Made by a program: the position numbers and the translations under genes
Shown: piece after piece, positions 32,301 to 44,036 of the stretch
How the letters are laid out: each line of letters starts with the position of its first letter
How positions within the stretch are numbered: position 1 is the first letter of the stretch
Notes under the pieces: generated by a model
Databases searched by the model: none
Seen by the model: the letters and a program-made list of their open reading frames with translations, nothing else
What the model was told of the DNA's origin: nothing
DNA from: Icerya purchasi
Taxonomy: Eukaryota; Arthropoda; Insecta; Hemiptera; Monophlebidae
Length of the DNA: 64,000 nt
Assembly (NCBI GenBank): GCA_039619475.1
Contig: CM077116.1
Coordinates: 21,789,443-21,853,442, forward strand
Direction of reading: 5' to 3'

Positions 32301-33073
32301 CACACCACGTAGGATACGCCTTTTCCATAGAGCAATCATCATTTCACTTCTCTCTTCCCTCGTTCTCTTCAAACAACACAGCGGAATTAATGGCCATTTA
32401 CCATTGTATATTTCATATCAGCGAAACTTATCAGTCTGGCAGATTTTTAATTATGACCGATTCCTTAAGTTCCTTAGTTTCTTTCCAAAACACTTCTAAA
32501 AACAATCCTCTTATTCAGAAAATACTCAACTTATACAACATCTTATTCCAATCACAAATAAAAATCAGCTTCATGTATATCCCGAGTCACATCGGCATCT
32601 CCGGTAACGAAAATGTTGATAATCTTGCAAAATCCGCACACCGTTCTTCCCCTCTCCTTCCCTTTATACCACAAGACCTCCAGTCATATATATGTGTACA
32701 AACTTAAAACAAATGGCAATTAGAATGGTCCCAACAACATACCAACAAACTTCATACTTTCAAAAAATCAGTCGTCCCTTGGAAACATTTATCAAGCCTC
32801 AATAGGACCGACGAAATTATTATTACTAGAATCCGTATTGGTCACACCAAAATTACCCACGGTCACCTATATCAAGGAATTCGACGAAACCCCACTTGTA
32901 CCTACTGCTCCTCAGATATCATGACAATAAAACACCTTCTTTTCTCCTGCCCTTCCTTCTCTGTCCAACGATTACAACACAAAATAACCCCTCAATCAAT
33001 ATCTGATGACCCAGAACAATTAAATTCATTGATCAATTTTCTCAAAAAAACCCACCTATACTCCCTAATCTAA
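29378..33073 (+). pseudogene. LINE C ORF2 (endonuclease, RT, RNase H), one in-frame stop
   Basis: The frame opens after TAA 29375-29377, and the conserved start reads VIQWNCNGVRSHKNE with no ATG before it, so initiation may be unconventional. Endonuclease motifs are LQETHL, GDFNAHSPTW near 29790, IDLTFCSPNI and SDHFPIE. RT motifs are YRPISLTCVPCKIMEK, SGFRKNRSTLDQ, FFDLEKAYDKAW (31130-31165), GVPQGSVLSTILF and LFADDINIAL (from 31397). RNase H has CFTDGSK (32273-32293), AELMAIYH, MTDSLSSL and IPSHIGISGNENVDNLAKSA. TAA at 32705-32707 is in frame. Reading continues to TAA 33071, including a CTYCSSD..HLLFSC zinc-like motif. All catalytic aspartates I can identify are present. The stop would remove about 120 residues. 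Confidence 0.85.
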
Positions 33074-33144
33074 AACTTATCCGATGGGCGCAATAATCCT
33101 GGCAATTAAAAGCGTCCCAACAAAAAAAAAAAAAAAAAAAAAAA

Positions 33145-33156
33145 TCGTTAATCTTC
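33145..33156. repeat. Target-site duplication of LINE C, right
   Basis: TCGTTAATCTTC directly after the poly-A. Confidence 0.85.
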
Positions 33157-33776
33157 ATTTCTTGTTCTGCAATGTCTTTTTTATTGATATATTTAATTTA
33201 ACTGTTAACCTTACATATCTACATTTACATCTTTGTCACCAATAATATGTGTTTCAGTACTTGTGTTACTGTTCACTGTGCAAGTTTTACATAAATTAAA
33301 TACATTTTTTTGGATTTACTCAATTTCTGTTGTTATTTTGTAGAAAGAAAGCTACCTTTAATAATATTTATAGACAACTAGCTGACCCGGCGAACTTCGT
33401 ACCGCCCCAGAACCAATAAATATTGTGTTAACTTATCAGCAATCAATACTCAAAATGAATTAAGTTCAATAAATGTACAAAAATCAAAATGAAAAGTATT
33501 TTAATTACATTGAAATAAATGTAATTCACGTGGCAGCAAGACATTATCCCCCCTTAATAACAAAAATCAGTATAAATTTACTTTGAAAAATTAAAGTAAA
33601 CTACTTTTTGGAAACATGCTTTTTCGGGCTATATCATCAGTTAACAACACATAGTACACACTCAATTTATATACTTTTTAATAAAGTGTGTACTCTGTGC
33701 AGTTAGCTGATGATGAGCTATAAATGAAAAAAAACGTGTTTCTAAAGTAATTTAATTTCTTAAAGTAAATTCATAC
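33157..33776. other. Intergenic with repeat signature and palindrome
   Basis: 33380-33410 reads CTGACCCGGCGAACTTCGTA then CCGCC, which I recognise as a start signature of a widespread unclassified arthropod interspersed repeat. 33605-33750 is an imperfect palindrome: GGAAACATG..ATCATCAGTTAAC..AGTACACAC pairs with GTGTGTACT..GTTAGCTGATGATGA..CGTGTTTC. No gene. Confidence 0.4.
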
Positions 33777-35109
33777 CCGCTCTAAAATCTTCTCCCATTC
33801 CTGCTATCCTCTCTGAATCTGCTATGCAACCACTGTTTATCCGCAGATCGCAGCTTGGTTATAATTTTCTAATTAAACGGCTTTCTGTGTCCTCATCTAA
33901 TCTTATCTCTTCCTATCTTAGTATTAAAAACCAATGGCGATTTGCTCCTCACAAAATCCCAATCCTTTCTCTCGTAGCAGCTCGAGTCTCCAATTTTTCG
34001 CCTTATGTCTTTTCTTATTCCAAGCTTTCTTACTTTTCCCATGACTTTTCCAGCATTTGGCAGACTATTAATCTCTTCTCTCTCCCTCTCCAAACCAGCT
34101 CCACCGCACATTCTTCAATCCAAGCCGAATTCCTCCACATGCTGGACACATCTTTCCCTTCTCATCTAACATTCTTCACTGACGGTTCTAAAAACGAAAA
34201 TGGGGTGGGCGGCGCGTTTACCTCCCTCTCACTTAATCACTCTGAGTCCTTCAAGCTCCCTTCCTTCTGTTCTATCTTCACAGCGGAGTCTATCGCCATT
34301 TTACGCACAGTCTCGTTCATTCCATCCATAAGAGAGATCAGTAAATGTCTGATTGTCTCCGATTCCAAAAGTGTTCTTCAAGCCATCTCTTCTCCTCCTT
34401 CTCATTCCTCCAATTCTATCATTCTTTTAATTCGTTTTCTTATATCCAATTTACTTTCATCCCGTTCCATTACTATTGACCTTTTGTGGGTTCTTAGTCA
34501 CTCTGGCATCGAGGGCAACGAGTCAGCTGACTTTTTAGCCCGTTCGGCCGCCCGCGATGGTCCTTTATTCTGCAAAATTCCTATCTCGGACATCCTCCTT
34601 CTTTCCTCAGCTAATCATTACCGACTATGGTCGGACATCTATCCTTCCCTATTTTCTAATCCCGCCTCTCATTATCTTCAAATTCAATCGGTTCCCTCTT
34701 CCCAGCCGTGGTTTCAATCCCATTCTTATCAACGCTCCGCGATCATTTCCTTAATCAGACTGCGTATTAATCACTCACTTCTACCCTCTTCACGTTTTCG
34801 TTTTTCCCTGTCCCCTTCTCCCGATTGTCCCCTTCATAATTACATCTCTCCTCTCATATGTGATGCAAACCACATCTTCTTTGAATGCCCTGCCCTTGAT
34901 TCCGAGCGCTCTGTTTTGTACTCGAAAATCTTGGCACTGGGTCTTCCTGCTCCGTATAATTCTTCTTTTGTCCTTTCCTTTCCATCCCCAGATATAATCC
35001 CTGTACTCCAATCTTTCCTAAGCTCTATTTCTAATCGTCTTTTTATTTAACCCCTTCCTTAATTTCTATTGTTGTTGGGTTAATGCCGCTGGCGCGCCCA
35101 AAAAAAAAT
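33777..35109 (+). mobile_element. 5'-truncated LINE-B-family copy
   Basis: Starts within ORF2 just after an SSPIPAILSES motif and ends with the family tail GCCGCTGGCGCGCCC plus a short poly-A (35100-35109). ATACCC lies at both edges (5' end at about 33774, 3' end after the poly-A), a possible 6-bp duplication. Confidence 0.7.
33824..35050 (+). CDS. LINE-B-family ORF2 C-terminal half, open frame
   Basis: 408 uninterrupted codons covering the end of the RT thumb, RNase H and the zinc-like C-terminus. RNase H motifs are FFTDGSKNENGVGGA near 34180, TAESIAILR, LIVSDSKSVLQAIS near 34355, and LSHSGIEGNESADFLARSA near 34495. The tail has CDANHIFFECPALDSERSVL. Endonuclease and RT palm are missing through 5' truncation, so it cannot mobilise itself. 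The frame is intact where LINE B has a 1-bp deletion, which shows that the family had a continuous ORF here. A stable RNase H-only product is possible but there is no evidence of expression. Confidence 0.7.
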   Translation: MQPLFIRRSQLGYNFLIKRLSVSSSNLISSYLSIKNQWRFAPHKIPILSLVAARVSNFSPYVFSYSKLSYFSHDFSSIWQTINLFSLPLQTSSTAHSSIQAEFLHMLDTSFPSHLTFFTDGSKNENGVGGAFTSLSLNHSESFKLPSFCSIFTAESIAILRTVSFIPSIREISKCLIVSDSKSVLQAISSPPSHSSNSIILLIRFLISNLLSSRSITIDLLWVLSHSGIEGNESADFLARSAARDGPLFCKIPISDILLLSSANHYRLWSDIYPSLFSNPASHYLQIQSVPSSQPWFQSHSYQRSAIISLIRLRINHSLLPSSRFRFSLSPSPDCPLHNYISPLICDANHIFFECPALDSERSVLYSKILALGLPAPYNSSFVLSFPSPDIIPVLQSFLSSISNRLFI

Positions 35110-35680
35110 ACCCTTTTTTAGGATTTCGTACACATATAATGTACGGAATCCCAATAAGATGGTTCAGAAACGAAAAAAATATTCAATTATATAATAGCTC
35201 GGAAACGGTTTGACTTATCGGAATCGGATCATAAATTACAATTAAACTTCTCTATCTATGACAATTTACAACTTTAAGCTGCTGACCGATTACCCTGGTT
35301 GGCAAGAAACCGTCTAGAATATATAATATAGAATTTAGAACGACCTCAAAAATCGCCCTTAAAAAATTCATAACTCATCATCAGATTACCGTTTAAAATC
35401 GAAATTCAAAATTTAAAACAAAACACAACAGCCCTTTCTTAAAATTTAAAAATTACGGTTAAAAAATTATTCGATCTCCCCTTTTGGGCCAAAAATAGCA
35501 AAAAAAATGAATTTTCTTCATAATTTTTTTTTTTTTAATTTTTTATTCTGCTATTTGGGACGAACACAAATCCAACAAATCAAAGATCATAAAAATTGGT
35601 CCGGCCGTTGATTTAACTACCCGACTTTGTTTTATATACAATGCCTGTCCCACAGGAAGTGAGAGTAACTTTGGTGTGAG
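35110..35680. other. Intergenic, repeat-derived, no gene
   Basis: AT-rich. 35596-35640 (AAAAATTGGTCCGGCCGTTG followed by TTTTATATACA) resembles the end signature of the repeat whose start lies at 33380. The LINE copy sits inside that interval. Confidence 0.35.
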
Positions 35681-36190
35681 TAGGCACCTACTCACAGCGC
35701 GTTCGCTCCGGGTACATCTTAAAGCCCATTTAATTATCTGTCGAATGCAACAAACCGGGAGTTTCTACCTCCCGGGGATTCGCCCTGCCACGGTTTTTTT
35801 AGACAAAAAATTACAACATTTTGGAAGAAACTGTAATTATTACCCATCTTCATCATTCATATTAACCTTCTCGAAATAGGCACCTCTGACTTGTAAAGGT
35901 CGCTTTAAACTCGCCGACAGGTATTCTGTTTAAAATGGTCTGTACCGCATTCACGACTTTTTGATCGGTGTCGAATATTTTTCGAAATCGCGCTATGCCA
36001 TCGAAATATTGTTGAATTACCGAGTCGAATATCATCAGGATACGCTCCGCTTGAAAAAAATTGTAGGGGTTGACAAAACACTTTTTTTTCAAATTGATGC
36101 TACGGGTGTAGGGGTGAGGTATGAACTTCCGGTTTGTTGCATTCGATAGCTAATTAAATGGGCTTCAAACGCGCTGTGAGTGGTTGCCTA
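35681..36190. mobile_element. TIR element, possible mariner derivative
   Basis: Ends are inverted: TAGGCACCTACTCACAGCGC at 35681 versus TAGGCAACCACTCACAGCGC reading inward from 36190. The inverted repeat continues for about 90 bases (AAGCCCATTTAATTA..TCGAATGCAACAAACCGG) with an extra 18 bases on the left. TA at both edges fits a TA target duplication. A minus-strand frame at 35862-36092 (RFRKIFDTDQKVVNAVQTIL) weakly resembles a mariner transposase C-terminus. Non-autonomous. Confidence 0.6.
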
Positions 36191-39100
36191 CTTAGTAGAC
36201 CCGGCCACGCGTTGCTATGGCTCAGTTGTAATACGTTGAATTAATATTATAAAACTAATGTTTACTGATAAAGATAAAAACCTTTTTAGCCAATCTAAAA
36301 ACACACAGGATTGAGCCTTCGAATTCACTTTCCGGATGATTGGAAAATGTTTTCAATGACTGCACATGTTCATTTTTATAAATATATTTCTATGTGTTTT
36401 TTACGGGCATTTAGCAGTCAAAGTGATAAACGTCTTTTTATATATAGCCTTTTTACAACATTTTAAAATTTTTTTTCTTTGCTAAGATAAATAATAAATC
36501 ACAATATTTATACGACTGAAATATAAAATTGGCACTCATCGCACAAATGTGAATATATTCATACAATATTACTGAAAGTTGCGAAAATACCGAACACATT
36601 TTAAAAACGAATACACATGGATAATATGCGAGTAACGGACGGGCAGATGAAGCACATTTACCGAAACGAAAACACGAATAGGTCTGAATAACTCGGAACA
36701 CGAAATACATGCAAAAAATGGTTGATGCACTTATTGTAATGTTTCCGGTCAATCTTTCGATTTCCCGTCGGTAATTAATTTTTCGGATCAAAGACCTTTC
36801 AGTTGTATAAATGTCTCATTGTTGGGACAATCTCTTTGTGCTTCTTAAATTTCTTTCGTTACCTGATTGCCGGACATGTGTTTCATTTTTTTTTTGCAGT
36901 TCTCGCGGTACTTGTGAAGTCGGGTCGTTTATTATTTTCTTTTCTTTTTCCCGATTTGGGGTGTACCATGTTTAAGAGAAATGCCGACCGGTTTGCGCTG
37001 TACTCGCTAAACGACCATTCGCCTACATTGTTCTGCTACATCTTTTAATTATATTCTTAGTTTATCGTTGCGACCATTTAATGACGGAAAATTTAGTCCG
37101 CTACAACTCACAAATGTTAAATGTAAGCACGTCTGTGATCCAACCAATTTCAAAAAATTTCCGACTAAATCACTGCAAAATGTAATAAGAATATACTGCA
37201 CATAAGGGGAGTTTTTAAAATAATGTGCACAACATATTCTCGGTAATTCACTTTCACAAACAAATATATCAATACGCAAAACATTTAATATCTGCATATA
37301 AATAGGCAAAGTCTTTTTTCGTTTATTAACCGATTTTCTTTTTCATTTTTTGTTTGGTAGCTATTAAAATCAGTTTTTTTTTCTTATTTTAATATAAAAT
37401 TTATACCAAAAAAAAATAAAAAAAGAACTGCTTGTTACGATATTTTCGATTCGTTTATGTTTTGTTTTTTTTTACTGCATGCGTAGCGCATGATTTCCGT
37501 ACCGTCATTAAGCGACCGCCCGCTGATCGGCTGAGAGTCAAGACCGACACCTTTTTTTGCCTATTCGTTCCTCGCCGTTTCCAGGTATCTGAAATGGGGA
37601 CACACGAATTGCGCACCAACCACTAACACAGTGACAAGTAACACACGAATTGCGCACCAGACCCAAAATAGCCCACCCGCTGACAACTCGAATTGCGCAC
37701 CGCCTTTAAAAAAAATACTCTGATTTGATAAAATCGATGAAGGAATAAAATAAGTAAAAGTCGCTCTTCCAGCGACTTCCAAAATGTGTTATCGTAATGA
37801 AACGTTTACTATTTGGAATAATAACCGAACTACATTTCAGTCGATTAAAAAAGCCTTTAACGTTTGCGAAAAATAGGCTATTCGAAATATTTTTAACAAC
37901 CTCTAAGGAACGTACTCATATTTAAAGAAATGTTGCATAAAATAGAATAATTTTTGCACGAATATTATATAAAATAACGTAAATTACCATAATATTTCTA
38001 ACTGAATCAGTAGAATTTTCAGCGCACGGCATATTATGTTTCATGAAGCTTCTATTTCACATTAATACAAAATACTTTCATATCAACTGATTAATGTACA
38101 TAAAATATAAATGTGACCGTGTAAAATTTTCGAGTTTGACAAATTAAATATGTTGTTATAATATAGAGTTACTTAGAGTTTGAGGGAATCGAGTTTCGGG
38201 AAAGTTTCAGTTCAGATTTTATTTTATCCATTAATCAGTGTTCAATCTCAGTTATAAATTGTCATTTGAATTAAAACCAAATTTGTTAAAAATCGTAACT
38301 TTTTTCATTTAGGGTACCATCAAACAATACATAGTATTCTACTTCAATTTTAAATGACAACGCAAAAAATTCACCATTAAAATAAAATCCTATTTAAAAC
38401 AATTTAATAATAAAACTTACAATGATAATAATTACGTAAATAAATAGTGTTAGTACTACTACCTTTTTTCTTTAAATGTTAGTTGGATTTAACAAGATAA
38501 TTTTCCTTCGTCAAGTTTTTATAATTTGTAGTTTATTGTAAATTAAATAGTTTCTACTCTAGATAATAGATATTTTTACGCGCATTTCGTTCATATTAAT
38601 GTATTTTGTTAGATAAATGATAAAGAAGCAGAAGTTTAAACTCAAATTTAGGTTATCAGAATAAAAAAGTAATTCTTAGAAGCAACACTGAAATATGGTT
38701 TCATTATTTCCGTGTAATGTTTTCCATTAATACAAAACATGCCCGGGAAAAAATTTTTTTTTTTGGAACGTTTAAGTTTCCAGCACCCTCCGGTAATTTA
38801 AATTTAAAGCTAAAATATCATTATATTTTTCTTTCCAAAGTATCCGTTTATATATTTTCGAAAACTACATTCGTTTGCCGTTTTTAGATCCAAATGAGGT
38901 TTAAATGAAGTGGTTATTGGAAATGTTTATTGTGATACAAAGTTTGTTGTTTATTGTATATTTTAAATTGCAGGAATAATATCGGTTGGTGATTTATGCA
39001 TTTTGAAGTGATTTTTAGATAATTTTAAATTTGTCATATTACATATTCTTAACTCGTTGCGCGACTTTTAGCGTTCAGGGGTTAGAAGAGTTGTTCGAAC

Positions 39101-41030
39101 GTTAGCATTTTCTCAAAAAGAGCATTTAATACTACTTTTGTGTATAGCTTTACATTTTAACGTCTAAGCGTCATCATTTTTCCTCATAAAAAAACATCAA
39201 AAATTATCATCCGGCTTATAATAAGTACATAACAGTAATTCGACACTGTTTAAATTACTGTTCTATTTTTAATCATAGAAATAAAATGATGTTTCAAAAT
39301 TGTTATTTTACAGGGGCTTTGTAGAATTCAAACTGTTCTAGAAATATTCATCCCCATAATAAAACTGTTAACACTGATAATTGTTTAACATTAATGGTAA
39401 CACGAAATTAACATTAACGTATATATGAAAGTGAAATATTTTATTAAAAATAATAACTTACAAATAAGGAAAAATTTTAGCTGCCGCTATGTCAAAAGGT
39501 AGTAGTATACACGTTTAATCATAAATATAATTCTTTTGAAACTAGAAAGATAAAAGAACACAAATGTAGACAATTAGGAGTAGGCTAAATTACTGAAAGT
39601 TGAGCTAACTGGTAAATTGCAAAAGCCGGAATCAATTTTTAATGATTAAAACATAAATATATCACAGTTATTTATCGGAACTACTTGTTTTAAAAACAAA
39701 AATGGAATTAGAAGTTTAAGCAATTACGTATATTTAAAATTAATCTGGCGTATTCTCAAATATTTTTTAATAAACCGTTATACAGGAAATATTTTTAATA
39801 CATAAACAGGTGTAGAGTATTTTTCATTAGTAGATTAAAAATTAATTGTCAAAAATACGATAGGTAAAAATGTTGAAAGTTATCGAACATTAAAAATATA
39901 GTACGATCAAGCGCCATCAGTTTTGGAAACCCTTAGTCCAGTGAACAGCGATTATGGTCCGAGCGTCGTTTTCGTTTGTTTTTTTATATTTCATACCTGC
40001 AAACTTCCGGTGCGCAATTCGAGTGTGGCCTCTGAAATTACCCGCTCGCCTGTTTGGTCTACCGCATGTTTTATTGCTTAGCGTATTCTAGGCGAATTTT
40101 GTAATTTCCGTGCAACTTTTTCAAATTTTTTTGTTGTAGGAACCTAATTTAAATCTTAGCCAATATTTTAGAAAATAAAATCAGCGAAATCGGTCGAGCC
40201 GTTCTTGAGTTACACTTTTTTGCGAATTATGCAATTTCGGTGCAATTTTTTAAAAACATTTTTTTTTGCAAACCTTCTCCTAAGAACTACGAATACAACA
40301 AAAAAATAATATTCAAATCGATTCAGCCGTTTTGGAGGAGAAGCGAGACCCACATAAGGCAACTCATTTTAATATATAAGAAGATATGAAATAACAGTGA
40401 GATAACCATCTTCCACAATCGTTTCATGAGGAAGTTATTATAACATCGGACAGGACTATTAAACCCCCAGTACATTTTACTTAATTTTTATTATTTGTTT
40501 ACTTCTAATTTTTTATTTATTATTTTAATTTTTTTTACAGGTAGAGGTATAGTAGGAACGTAAACAATTTTATAATTTCTAAATTTTTTTCGGTTTTCAA
40601 TTTTATAATTCTTAGTTTATAAATAATTTTATTTTCTAATTCGACTTTTTAAAATTATTTCGTTATCATTCAGTATGCGTTACGAGGATTTGTGATTATC
40701 ACACATAAGTAAGGAATCGGTTTGTTGATTAATTATTAGTTCCAGAAGAAACTGCGAGTAACGCGTTCCGATGTCGAGTGTTTTTTACGTTCTGGTATTA
40801 TGTAATAATCGGCGTAATGTGTAACATTCAATATATGCTTTCAAGTTCGGCGTTGATAATTTCTATAACTCAGCTCTTGTAAGCAGCTTGGTACGCACCA
40901 TGCTACAAAAATATACATGTAGTGCTGATGGCAGAATATGTCTTGGAGATCCGTATAAATTTTTAAAATAATTAACATCGGAGGATAACTCCTTGTCGAA
41001 ACTGAATAAATATTTTCGTAGAAATCATGC
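36191..41030. other. Long ORF-poor interval, repeat-derived
   Basis: No recognisable coding sequence in 4.8 kb. 36197-36225 (AGACCCGGCCACGCGTTGCT) resembles a start signature of an arthropod interspersed repeat. 40180-40385 holds AAATCGGTCGAGCCGTTCTT and, 140 bases on, ATTCAGCCGTTTTGGAGGAG, ending AATATATAAGAAGAT, like the matching end signature. Three CGAATTGCGCACC units lie at 37605-37701 and one inverted copy at 40009-40021. The rest is AT-rich. Confidence 0.4.
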
Positions 41031-41039
41031 GGAACTACC

Positions 41040-42490
41040 GCCGATCAAAATACCAAATACAAACAATGAATTATGATTCCAAAAGTAAGGCAAAAATCTG
41101 AATAGAACTCTTTAGCAAAATACAAAAACAACATATCAAAAATTATCTACTCATAATTATTTAATAAACATATCAGAAGAACTATCAAATAAGTACTTCG
41201 TGACAAAAGCAAATAACGCAACAAATAATTACACAACTAGCCCAAAGGGGAAGTTAATACACTTATAAAAAGCCTAAAAAACAAAAATTCTGTAGGACAC
41301 GATAAAATTAGCATTAAAATGATAAAGAACTTACCAACAACAGCAAAAAGATGGCCCTATTTTTAGATTATGCTATTTTCCGGCCCGGTAAGGATTCTTC
41401 TTTGGCCGAAAACACACGCCCCATCAGCTTACTAAGTAATATAAGTAAATTATTTGAAAAGATTATACTAACAAGATTAAGAAAGCACAGTGATGAAAAT
41501 AATATAATATGCGATAATCAATTCGGTTTCCGTCCTAAACTTAATACAACCATACAACTAATTAAAATTTGTGATAAAATTACCGACAATTTCAATCTAA
41601 ATAAACATACAGGAGTATTACTAATAGATAGCGAAAAATCTTTTGATAGCACATGGATAGAAGTACAATATTTAAACTAATTCAACTGAAATATCCTTAT
41701 TCTTTAATATCTATAGTGAAATCATATCTTTTAAACAGAAAATTTTATGTCAAACTGAATAATTATGAATCACCCAGAGAACACATCACTGCTGGTGTAC
41801 CGCAAGGGAGTATTTTAGGACCGTATTTATTTAAATCAAAGAGTCTGAAATATACCCACATATGCAGATGATACTGCAATAGTAGCATCATCCTATAGAA
41901 CAAACACAATAACAAATAGACTGCAAAGAGCAGCTGACACGTTAATAAAATATTTCAAAAAGTGGCAGGTTAAAATAAACAGCAATAAAACGGGAGTCTC
42001 ATTTTATTTACTAAAAGACGACCATGTATACGAAAAGAAGTAAACATCCAAGACAGGCAGGTGAAATGGAATGATGAAATCCAGTACCTAGGCCTAACAC
42101 TTGATAAATGATTAACCTTCACGAAACTAATCAAAAATAAAGTTATAAAAGCTCAGAAAGAGATTTGTTGTTTATACCCATACTTTAATATAAAATCCCA
42201 TTTAACACCTGAAAACAAACTTATTATCTATAAACAAATTATCCTTCTCAAAATATTATATGCAGTACCAGTTTGGTCGTCTACTAGTAAAAGTAATATT
42301 CAAGAACTCCAAAGAATTCAAAATCATCGTCTACGAATAGTACTAAGTAAATCACGATACACTAACATCAACATTAGGCACAAATATGTAAAAATACCGC
42401 ACATTCAGAAAATAATTACAGAGAACACGCGGAAATTTTTTGAAATGTGCAGTGCATCTGACTTAATATTAATAAATAATACAGGTTCCT
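41040..42490 (+). pseudogene. Jockey-like LINE reverse transcriptase remnant
   Basis: Frames read LIKSLKNKNSVGHDKISIKM near 41257, then NTRPISLLSNISKLFEK near 41410, NQFGFRPKLNTTIQLIK, and [13 protein letters not shown] near 41620 with catalytic Asp. They continue [20 protein letters not shown] near 41750 and [10 protein letters not shown] near 41860-41890 in a shifted frame. IQYLGLTLDK and the thumb ENKLIIYKQIILLKILYAV end near 42490. At least three shifts or stops break it. No RNase H follows. Confidence 0.7.
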
Positions 42491-42504
42491 AACAAAACAC
42501 ACAA

Positions 42505-44036
42505 ACTTACAGACGGGGAAGTTCTATGTGCGCTAAGTATCGTGCGAAACGCCGTGTGGTGCATTGAATCGAGGGACTTAAGTAAAGAAGGACTGGCTGA
42601 CGAATATGCCTGGGACCAGTAGTTTATTCTGGAAATGACTAAGGATTTGTATATGGAGAGGAGAGTTTTCGGAGGTACATTATACTTTGTGTTTGATACA
42701 TATTTAAGAATAGATAGGAATTTACGACATTTAACTTTAAGATTGGATATGTGAGGCCGCCAGGTTAACTTATGATCAATCGTAGTCCAAGGAAAGTAGC
42801 AGTAGGGTGGAAATGAAATGAGGAATATTCTAGATTGAGGCGGATGCTGGGGGAGTTTTGATGTCCCCTATAGAAATCAATACAGATAGACTTAAATGAA
42901 GAAAACACAAGACCGTTATTGTTACACTAGGATTGTAGTTTTGTAATAGTTTTTTGTAGGATTTTTTGAGCATTTGCTGGAAAACTGGAAGACACGGAAA
43001 TGTTCAAGTCGTCAAAGTGGAACCGGATGTTTACAGGCAGTGCAATACAATTATTTATATCATTGATATAAAAAATAAACAAGGTTGTACCAAGGGCAGA
43101 TCCTTATTGTAAGCCATTCTCAGTTTGAATGGTGCTCGATGTTGACGAACCAATCTTAACATCGCACGTTCTGTTTGTTAAAAAATTATTCAGATAATTG
43201 GCCATGTTTCCAATTAAACCAGCTGTTGTCAGCTTGGATAAGATGCTGTATCGCCATATTCTGTCGAACGCTTTTTCTATGTCGAAAAAGACGGAGTATA
43301 CATGTTGGCGTCTGTGAAATGCTGTTAATATTTACCTCCGTAGGCTCAGCAGATGATTAACTGTAGTACGCGGTTGTTCCTATTTCGGAGCACCACCATG
43401 GGACCCGTCGGGATCTGATTGTTGGGACAGACCTAGGAATGGACGCTAGAGCAACATTGTAATAGCGTCGATAGCGGAGTAAATGTTCTCAGATAAAGAT
43501 TCTGACGGTTCGCTGGGAACGTTTACTTTAACTGAGAACATATCCCCATCTGCCTTGTGGAATAGAAATTGAGGCTTAGGTAGGGGGGGGGGCTTTGGAC
43601 GAGTATATGAGTATAGAGAAATGGTCGCTAGAGCATAAGTCCTGTAGCACAAAAGTGCTCAGGTTAGGGAAGATGGAAGGGGAAACAAGTTGTAGATCGA
43701 TTGTTGAGAAAGTATTGTGGGACAAATTAAAATGGGTGTAACCTGGGGGGGGGGGCAGTATCAGATCGTTATCTAGGACCAGTTTATTGATGACAGAGCC
43801 ATGTCTTGAGTGGACATTATTAGTGGCGGGCTGACCTGCGACAGTACTGACTGAAACATATCTGCTGTGATTATATAGTTTGGAGGCACATAGTAGTTAC
43901 ACAGAGTTATCGGGGTGGCAGATATCTGAGGAAGATGGACGACCACTGCAATCATTTGTAAGTTAGTACTTAAATTCAACTGTGTTACTGAGTTTATTAA
44001 AGCAGCACATTGATACGAAAAACTGTGGTTGTCCAT
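42505..44036 (-). pseudogene. I-type LINE ORF2 remnant (endonuclease to RT thumb)
   Basis: The minus strand from 44036 reads LQMIAVVVHLPQIS and ITLCNYYVPPNYI with PPLIMS (endonuclease; the GDFN motif is eroded). Near 43310-43250 it reads VYSVFFDIEKAFDRIWRYSI (RT palm, Asp kept), then NNFLTNRTCDVKIG and ENGLQ followed by a stop. Near 42690-42520 it reads IYKSLVISRINYWSQAYSSA (thumb). FFDIEKAFD resembles the LINE C palm motif. It meets the oppositely oriented Jockey fragment at about 42500, where its RNase H is missing. Confidence 0.65.

Larger units (their letters stand above)
27736..33144 (+). mobile_element. LINE C: near-intact I-type non-LTR retrotransposon
   Basis: 5.4 kb bounded by a perfect 12-bp duplication. 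Parts are a 5' UTR (27736-27976), ORF1, an intergenic stretch of about 90 bases, ORF2 with endonuclease, RT and RNase H, a short 3' UTR and poly-A at 33122-33144. The FFDLEKAYD RT motif and RNase H suggest the I clade. Only one in-frame stop is visible in ORF2. The exact duplication and near-intact frames indicate recent insertion. Confidence 0.9.

Noticed and set aside
33824..35050. Possible domesticated RNase H gene
   Set aside because: It has the family tail, poly-A and 5' truncation of an ordinary LINE copy; open frame alone is not enough for domestication.
37441..40030. CRISPR-like array from the CGAATTGCGCACC repeats
   Set aside because: Only three uneven direct units in a eukaryotic AT-rich context, with no cas genes.
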